Below are positions 1 through 3,076 of a DNA stretch of 5,390 bases, piece by piece (position 1 is the first letter of the stretch; each line of letters begins with the position of its first letter). The notes beneath the pieces were generated by a model, which had not been told where the DNA came from, did no database searches, and was given only the letters and a program-made list of their open reading frames with translations. Where the stretch lies: positions 1 through 5,390 of the forward strand of contig JAJZFE010000087.1 in the NCBI GenBank assembly GCA_021798655.1, in the 5' to 3' direction. Source of the DNA: Acidobacteriota bacterium (GTDB lineage Bacteria; Acidobacteriota; Terriglobia; Terriglobales; Acidobacteriaceae). The translations under genes and the position numbers were made by a program.

Positions 1-729
1 GAAGCGGAGACGCTTTTCCGCGACGCAGCTCTGCTGAAAGAAAAGCTGCCACGGCGCGATGGTGGTGCCGACGATGGCGATGATGAGGAAGACGAGGCTG
101 CCGGTAAAGCCGCCTGTCGGTTGCGTGGGGATGACCGCGCTGTGCACGACGGAGGCCCAGAGTGGATGTGCGCGGTAGGCGAGCACGAACCAGAGCGTAT
201 CGAGCAGGCAGAGCGCGATGACGATGCGCTCCCAGCGGCGGTAGCTGCCGGTGACGACGAGCAGCGTGAGCGCGACCGCGGCGATGGGCACGGAGATGGC
301 AGGCCGGATACCGAAGGCGCTGAGCGCGAGCGAGACGGCGGCGAACTCCGTGATGAGCGTGAGGAAGTTGACGGCGAGGAGATCGAAGAGCGAGAAGCGT
401 CCCCACCAGGGGCCGAAGCGCTCGTAGATCATGGCGGCGTGGCCCTTGCCGGTGGCGATGCCGAGGCGCGCGACCATCTCCTGAATGAAGTAGCAGATGG
501 GCAGCAGCAGGACGAGCAGCCAGAGCAGATGCAGGCCGTACTGCCCGCCGGCCTGCATGTAGGTGGAGACCGCTCCGGCGTCGTTGTCGGCCTCCATGAC
601 GATGAGGCCGGGGCCGACGACGACGAGGAACGAGAGCAGGTTGCGCAGCCACGGACGACGAACGTGGATGCCGGTGGTGGGCCGGTCTGCGACGGGGGTG
701 AGTTCGAGTTCGGGTTCCATCAGGCGCAT
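1..729 (-). CDS. NRAMP (SLC11)-superfamily divalent metal transporter, N-terminal part (cut by window edge)
   Basis: Reading the minus strand from the ATG at 729-727 gives 243 open codons running off the left edge. The protein has a short cytosolic start (about 1-30) followed by repeated hydrophobic segments (about 31-46, 66-83, 115-135, 145-160, 168-184, 210-224), as expected for an inner-membrane carrier of the LeuT fold. The TM1 region GPGLIVMEADNDAGAVSTY (39-57) aligns with NRAMP GPG-x8-DPGN, and GTTIAPWQLFFQQS (221-234) aligns with the TM6 motif GATVMPHNLYLHS. The site differs from classical Mn/Fe NRAMPs: Asp50 is kept, but DPGN reads DAGA and MPH reads APW. Loss of the Asn and Met ligands is compatible with the NRAMP-related magnesium transporter type, but the substrate is inferred. 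The start at 729 is chosen because GGAGGGAGG (739-747) lies 9 nt upstream; an in-frame ATG at 720 has poorer spacing. The gene overlaps the upstream 50-codon gene by 10 nt, suggesting translational coupling. The C-terminal half is missing. Confidence 0.9.
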   Translation of the reverse strand, partial: MRLMEPELELTPVADRPTTGIHVRRPWLRNLLSFLVVVGPGLIVMEADNDAGAVSTYMQAGGQYGLHLLWLLVLLLPICYFIQEMVARLGIATGKGHAAMIYERFGPWWGRFSLFDLLAVNFLTLITEFAAVSLALSAFGIRPAISVPIAAVALTLLVVTGSYRRWERIVIALCLLDTLWFVLAYRAHPLWASVVHSAVIPTQPTGGFTGSLVFLIIAIVGTTIAPWQLFFQQSCVAEKRLRF

Positions 730-872
730 CGGCGTAAACCTCCCTCCGTGGTGGTGGTGGTGAGGGTTGCGGCCTGCGCTGCGGTGAGCCAGACGGCGGC
801 GAGCGGCGCGGCAGGGTTGCCGGTGGGACGCCAGACGCGGACGAGTCGTGTGTTGAGGGTGGTGCAGAACAT
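720..872 (-). CDS. Small 50-residue protein translationally coupled to the NRAMP-like transporter
   Basis: A 51-codon reading frame on the minus strand starts at ATG 872-870 and ends with TGA at 722-720. A perfect Shine-Dalgarno AGGAGG (878-883) sits 5 nt upstream, the best ribosome site in the window. Third codon positions are strongly C/G, as in the transporter downstream. The product is soluble-looking and basic: a core NTRLVRVWRPTGNP (7-20) followed by APLAAVWL (22-29), then an Ala/Thr stretch with five Thr in a row (38-42) and an Arg-rich end. No signal peptide, membrane helix or known metal-binding motif is evident, and I do not recognise the family. Codons 43-45 also carry the GGAGG of the transporter, and the stop lies 10 nt inside the transporter gene, so ribosomes finishing here could reinitiate on the transporter. 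It may be a functional accessory protein or a coupling leader; the W-x-PTGNP-x-PL-x-x-VW pattern looks like constrained protein rather than random sequence. Confidence 0.68.
   Translation of the reverse strand: MFCTTLNTRLVRVWRPTGNPAAPLAAVWLTAAQAATLTTTTTEGGLRRCA
739..747 (-). promoter_or_regulatory. Ribosome binding site of the NRAMP-like gene
   Basis: GGAGGGAGG on the minus strand lies 9 nt before ATG 729. It decides the start at 729 over the in-frame ATG at 720 and lies entirely inside the coding sequence of the small upstream gene. Confidence 0.75.
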
Positions 873-877
873 GGTTG

Positions 878-883
878 CCTCCT
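878..883 (-). promoter_or_regulatory. Ribosome binding site of the 50-residue small gene
   Basis: A consensus AGGAGG on the minus strand is separated by 5 nt (CAACC) from ATG 872. It is the main evidence, with codon bias, that the small frame is translated. Confidence 0.72.
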
Positions 884-973
884 GGCTGACGCAGACGGAA
901 GCGTGCAGGCAGGCGCGAATGCGCGCAGCTGCGAGAGTTCGTCACGTCGGGCTGGGGGGAGGGGTGAGGCAGG

Positions 974-988
974 CGGCCAAAGAGGCCG
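974..988 (-). repeat. Small inverted repeat (5-bp stem) in the minus-strand leader
   Basis: CGGCC (974-978) and GGCCG (984-988) flank a 5-nt loop. It lies about 100 nt upstream of the small gene's start, so it would be in its 5' leader if transcription begins upstream near 1180. No T-run follows on either strand, so it is not a standard terminator. Confidence 0.45.
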
Positions 989-1006
989 GGACTCACGCGC
1001 TCGCGG

Positions 1007-1026
1007 TCACAGGTGGAATGCTGTGA
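1007..1026 (-). repeat. Inverted repeat TCACAG-N8-CTGTGA in the leader
   Basis: TCACAG (1007-1012) is exactly complementary to CTGTGA (1021-1026) across an 8-nt loop. The form could be a leader hairpin or a dimeric-protein site; TCACAG/CTGTGA half-sites resemble CRP-like TGTGA arms, but the spacing and weak fit elsewhere do not allow that assignment. Confidence 0.4.
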
Positions 1027-1045
1027 GGAGCGGTGAGGAGATCGT

Positions 1046-1132
1046 CTAGGGGAGACGGTTTCCAGAGCGCTCGATGCAGCACAGGAGAGCCGGAGTGGTA
1101 CTCGGAGGCTCGATGGTGGGCTGGTGGCTCAT
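1046..1132 (-). CDS. Possible 28-residue leader peptide upstream of the transporter unit
   Basis: A short minus-strand frame opens at ATG 1132-1130 and ends at TAG 1048-1046. AAAGGA (1138-1143) is placed 5 nt ahead of the start, an ordinary good ribosome site. The peptide begins MSHQPTIEPP, has an adjacent Cys pair at residues 18-19 (LLCC) and ends GNRLP; it has no recognisable domain. It lies between the CsoR-like dyad and the small coupled gene, about 170 nt upstream of the latter, so it could be a leader peptide of the same transcript. Against it, 28 codons with a good ribosome site can arise by chance, and the same frame is open further upstream without another convincing start. Only conservation or ribosome profiling would settle it. 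Confidence 0.33.
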   Translation of the reverse strand: MSHQPTIEPPSTTPALLCCIERSGNRLP

Positions 1133-1154
1133 GGGGTTCCTTTGCGGAGATTCG

Positions 1155-1175
1155 GTTGCGGGATGTTCCTGCAAC
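1155..1175 (-). repeat. Imperfect inverted repeat GTTGC...GCAAC
   Basis: GTTGC (1155-1159) pairs with GCAAC (1171-1175); one mismatch inward, GG (1161-1162) pairs with CC (1168-1169). It lies just inside the probable minus-strand transcript, between the CsoR-like dyad and the 28-codon frame. It could be an RNA hairpin or a second operator. Confidence 0.4.
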
Positions 1176-1181
1176 TTTCTG

Positions 1182-1211
1182 AGAGTAGCATACCCCGGTA
1201 GGGTATAGCAA
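1182..1211 (-). promoter_or_regulatory. Weak candidate promoter for the minus-strand transporter unit
   Basis: On the minus strand, TTGCTA (1211-1206) could serve as -35 and TACTCT (1187-1182) as -10 with an 18-nt spacer. Neither matches consensus closely; TATGCT (1192-1187) is a better -10 but then the spacer is only 13 nt. The attraction is positional: the metal-sensor-like dyad occupies the spacer almost exactly. Confidence 0.25.
1190..1206. promoter_or_regulatory. CsoR/RcnR-family-like metal-sensor operator
   Basis: The 17-bp dyad has perfect 6-bp arms, ATACCC (1190-1195) and GGGTAT (1201-1206), around CGGTA. On the minus strand it reads ATACCCTACCGGGGTAT, very close to the ATACCC-(C/T)-x-x-GGGTAT class of sites known for copper- or persulfide-sensing CsoR/CstR repressors. 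This is motif recognition from memory, and no such regulator is encoded in the window. It lies within the spacer of a weak minus-strand promoter candidate, where a repressor would block transcription of the transporter unit. Control in the nuoI direction is possible but the start is 155 bp away. Confidence 0.5.
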
Positions 1212-1346
1212 GGCGCTTGAGCGAGACGGGGGAAGAGCCTTTGTGCGGATATGGCGCGGTCGCTCTGCGAGCCCACATCTCAACGAGCGAGCTGTGGGGC
1301 ACCCAGCCCGTATGCCGGGGACAAGGACTGTTTACGGCGAAGGTCG

Positions 1347-1352
1347 TATACT
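1347..1352 (+). promoter_or_regulatory. Possible -10 element just upstream of nuoI
   Basis: TATACT is a good -10 match, but no reasonable -35 hexamer lies 16-18 nt upstream. If used, transcription would start around 1358-1361, giving an almost leaderless message; the overlapping GGAGG ribosome site (1353-1357) argues instead for a transcript starting further upstream. Confidence 0.22.
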
Positions 1353-1360
1353 GGAGGTCT

Positions 1361-1828
1361 ATGTCGATCATCAAAAATGTTGCCGCCATCGCCAAGGGAA
1401 TGAGCATCACGCTGCGGGAGGGTTTTCAGCCGACCGAGGTGGAGAACTATCCGGATGGCAAGGGGCCCATGCGCGGGGCGCAGTTCAAGCAGCGGTTTCG
1501 CGGCAAGCACGAGCTGCAGCGCGATGAGAACGGGCTGGAGAAGTGCGTGGCGTGTTTTCTGTGCGCGGCGGCGTGCCCCAGCAACTGCATCTACATCGAG
1601 GCCGCGGACAACACCGAAGAGGTGCGGATCTCCAGCGCCGAACGGTACGCGAAGGTCTACAACATCGACTACAACCGGTGCATCTTCTGCGGCTACTGCG
1701 TGGAGGCGTGTCCGACCGATGCGATCACGCACGGGCACGGCTTTGAGCTGGCGAGCCTGAACGCGACCAGCATGGTGATGCGCAAGGAAGACCTGCTGGT
1801 GCAGGTGCAGGGCGTCGCACACCGATAA
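1361..1828 (+). CDS. nuoI: NADH-quinone oxidoreductase subunit I (NuoI), 2x[4Fe-4S] ferredoxin
   Basis: This 155-residue protein is the peripheral-arm subunit of respiratory complex I that carries two [4Fe-4S] clusters (N6a and N6b) passing electrons from the NADH side towards quinone at the membrane. Two classical cluster motifs are complete: Cys62, 65, 68, 72 followed by Pro73, and Cys107, 110, 113, 117 followed by Pro118. Family blocks are clear: FRGKHELQRDENGLEKC, the SAERYAKVYNIDYNRCIF segment (92-109) and the KEDLL near the end (142-146). Length is typical of the short bacterial form. The start at 1361 is preferred because MSIIKNVA matches the family start and GGAGG (1353-1357) sits 3 nt upstream; an upstream TTG at 1217 would add about 48 unrelated residues. 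It stands alone, divergent from the transporter unit and followed by a hairpin, with no nuoH or nuoJ beside it. Confidence 0.95.
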   Translation: MSIIKNVAAIAKGMSITLREGFQPTEVENYPDGKGPMRGAQFKQRFRGKHELQRDENGLEKCVACFLCAAACPSNCIYIEAADNTEEVRISSAERYAKVYNIDYNRCIFCGYCVEACPTDAITHGHGFELASLNATSMVMRKEDLLVQVQGVAHR

Positions 1829-1859
1829 GTCCACAGATCGAGAGATCGAAGGCATGGAG

Positions 1860-1881
1860 CGGCGAGCCTGAGGGCTCGCCG
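1860..1881. terminator. Strong hairpin downstream of nuoI, possible terminator
   Basis: CGGCGAGCC (1860-1868) and GGCTCGCCG (1873-1881) form a perfect 9-bp GC-rich stem with a TGAG tetraloop, beginning 31 nt after the nuoI stop. The sequence after it (TGTTGCGAT) lacks a proper T-run, so it would be a weak intrinsic terminator; it may instead stabilise the nuoI mRNA end or slow read-through into metH. Confidence 0.5.
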
Positions 1882-1918
1882 TGTTGCGATAGGCGCGTGT
1901 CGTCGGCGAGACGCAAAC

Positions 1919-1943
1919 GCAGATTCCCTACGGGAATGACAAG
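1919..1943. repeat. Short palindromic dispersed repeat, copy 1 (intergenic)
   Basis: GCAGATTCC-CTAC-GGGAATGACAAG contains the hairpin ATTCCC (1923-1928)/GGGAAT (1932-1937) with a 3-nt loop. Its ends, GCAGATTCC and GGAATGACAAG, recur exactly at 4051-4083 around a different centre. This conserved-ends, variable-centre form is that of a REP-like dispersed palindrome. It ends about 30 nt before the metH start. Confidence 0.65.
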
Positions 1944-1972
1944 GCAGTAAGACGGGACGCAGACAGGTGACG

Positions 1973-3076
1973 ATGACGCAAAAGCATCCGTTGGAGAAGA
2001 TTTTCGAGAAGCGCATTGCCATCATTGATGGCGCGATGGGCACGACGATCCGCACGTATGGCATGGCGGAGAAGGACATTCGCGGGGAGCGGTTTGCGAA
2101 CTCGACCAAAGACCTGCTGAACAACGGCGACCTGTTTTCACTGACGCAGCCGACGATGATCTGCGATATTCATCGGCGGTTTCTGGAGGCGGGTGCGGAC
2201 ATCATCGAGACGAACACGTTCGGTGCGACGAGCATCACGCAGAGCGAGTTTTTTGTGGACGACCCGCGCGAGCACGGCGGGCGAAAGAACCCTGAGTTCT
2301 ATCAGAAGATCATCGACGACACGATGCTGAGCGGCCTGGCGTGGGAGATCAACGAGACGAGCGCGCGGCAGTGTCGCGAGTGGGCGGATCGCGTGGCGAA
2401 TGAGACGGGGCGGCAGCGGTTTGTGGCCGGCGCAATCGGGCCGCTGACGGTGTCGCTGTCGAACTCGCCGGACGCCGACGATGCGGGGTTTCGCGTGGTG
2501 ACGTTCGACCAGGTGTTGAAGGCGTACAAGGAGCAGGTGCGCGCGTTGATTGCGGGCGGCAGCGACCTGCTGCTGGTGGAGACGATCTTCGACAGCCTGA
2601 ATGCGAAGGCCGCGCTGGTGGCTATTCGCGAGGTGTTCGATGAGGACAAGGTTGAGTTGCCGGTGAGCATCTCGGCGGCTGTGGGGCGTGGTGGCGAGAC
2701 GCTGATCTCGGCGCAGACGACGGAGGCATTCTGGACGGCGGTGAAGCATGTGAAGCCGCTGAGCGTGGGGCTGAACTGCTCGCTGGGTCCGGATTTGATG
2801 TATCCGTTCTTGAGCGAGCTGGCGGAGAAGGCGGACGTTGCGGTGAGCGCGTATCCGAATGCGGGGCTGCCGAATCCGTTGAGTGAGACGGGCTTCGACC
2901 TGGGGCCGGAGGATATGGCGCGGTATCTGGGCGGGTTTGCGAAGGATGGGCTGATTAATATTGCGGGTGGTTGCTGCGGAAATACGCCGGAGCATATTGC
3001 GGCGATTGCGAAGGCGCTGGAGGGTGTTGCGCCGCGTGCGATCAAGCGGGAGATCGAGCGGGAGGTGGCGGCTTGA
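1973..3076 (+). CDS. metH: Split methionine synthase, homocysteine S-methyltransferase (Hcy) module
   Basis: This 367-residue cytosolic protein corresponds to the N-terminal barrel of MetH, which binds and activates homocysteine through zinc for methyl transfer from methylcobalamin. The entry block [15 protein letters not shown] (17-31), [16 protein letters not shown] (72-87), [20 protein letters not shown] (195-214), VGLNCSLGP (265-273) and [14 protein letters not shown] (329-342) are all present. The zinc ligands are Cys269, Cys334 and Cys335, equivalent to E. coli Cys247, 310 and 311. Compared with E. coli there is an extra segment near 93-121, and the usual SGTITDASGRTLSGQ stretch reads [15 protein letters not shown] (234-248). 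I take ATG 1973, with AGG 5 nt upstream; an in-frame GTG at 1967 would add two residues. The protein ends after the barrel; the remaining MetH modules are in the next gene, overlapping by TTGA. A stand-alone homocysteine methyltransferase (MmuM/BHMT type) is less likely given that neighbour. Confidence 0.93.
   Translation: MTQKHPLEKIFEKRIAIIDGAMGTTIRTYGMAEKDIRGERFANSTKDLLNNGDLFSLTQPTMICDIHRRFLEAGADIIETNTFGATSITQSEFFVDDPREHGGRKNPEFYQKIIDDTMLSGLAWEINETSARQCREWADRVANETGRQRFVAGAIGPLTVSLSNSPDADDAGFRVVTFDQVLKAYKEQVRALIAGGSDLLLVETIFDSLNAKAALVAIREVFDEDKVELPVSISAAVGRGGETLISAQTTEAFWTAVKHVKPLSVGLNCSLGPDLMYPFLSELAEKADVAVSAYPNAGLPNPLSETGFDLGPEDMARYLGGFAKDGLINIAGGCCGNTPEHIAAIAKALEGVAPRAIKREIEREVAA
3061..3066 (+). 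promoter_or_regulatory. Ribosome binding site fixing the TTG start of the second metH gene
   Basis: GGAGGT lies 7 nt before TTG 3073, inside the last codons of the first metH gene. It is a strong site at ideal spacing and is the main reason to accept a TTG start, with a TTGA stop-start overlap. Confidence 0.75.

Larger units (their letters stand above)
873..1360. other. Divergent intergenic region between the small gene/NRAMP unit and nuoI
   Basis: About 490 bp separate the minus-strand transporter unit from nuoI. The minus-strand side holds, in transcription order, a metal-sensor-like dyad (1190-1206), an imperfect inverted repeat (1155-1175), a possible 28-codon peptide (1046-1132) and two hairpins (1007-1026 and 974-988). 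No riboswitch class was recognised by eye. The 150 bp before nuoI (1211-1360) holds no convincing gene and only a weak promoter candidate next to the start. Confidence 0.7.

Noticed and set aside
748..762. GTG triplet run as a microsatellite
   Set aside because: It is only four to five units long and is explained as ACC/ACG threonine codons at the end of the small minus-strand gene.
121..1026. Long plus-strand open frame of about 300 codons
   Set aside because: It is antisense to the NRAMP-like gene and the small gene; its product is Glu/Asp/Gly/Arg-rich low complexity, as expected from GC-rich shadow frames, while the minus strand gives clear transporter motifs.
873..1190. Magnesium (M-box) or manganese (yybP-ykoY) riboswitch ahead of the transporter
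   Set aside because: The conserved cores of these aptamers were looked for on the minus strand and not found by eye; only simple inverted repeats are visible.
1217..1360. Upstream TTG extension of nuoI by about 48 residues
   Set aside because: The added residues match nothing in the NuoI family, while the ATG at 1361 begins with the family-like MSIIKN and has a GGAGG just upstream.
993..1410. Overlapping minus-strand frames of 76-96 codons upstream of the transporter unit
   Set aside because: They lack convincing ribosome sites at their first start codons, overlap each other or nuoI, and read as random composition; only the internal 28-codon start at 1132 has a good site.
1829..1972. Possible SAH, SAM or cobalamin riboswitch before metH
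   Set aside because: The 144-nt spacer lacks a recognisable B12 box or SAM aptamer core, and the GGAGCGG near the hairpin does not continue into an SAH aptamer-like pattern; the hairpin and palindrome explain most of the structure.
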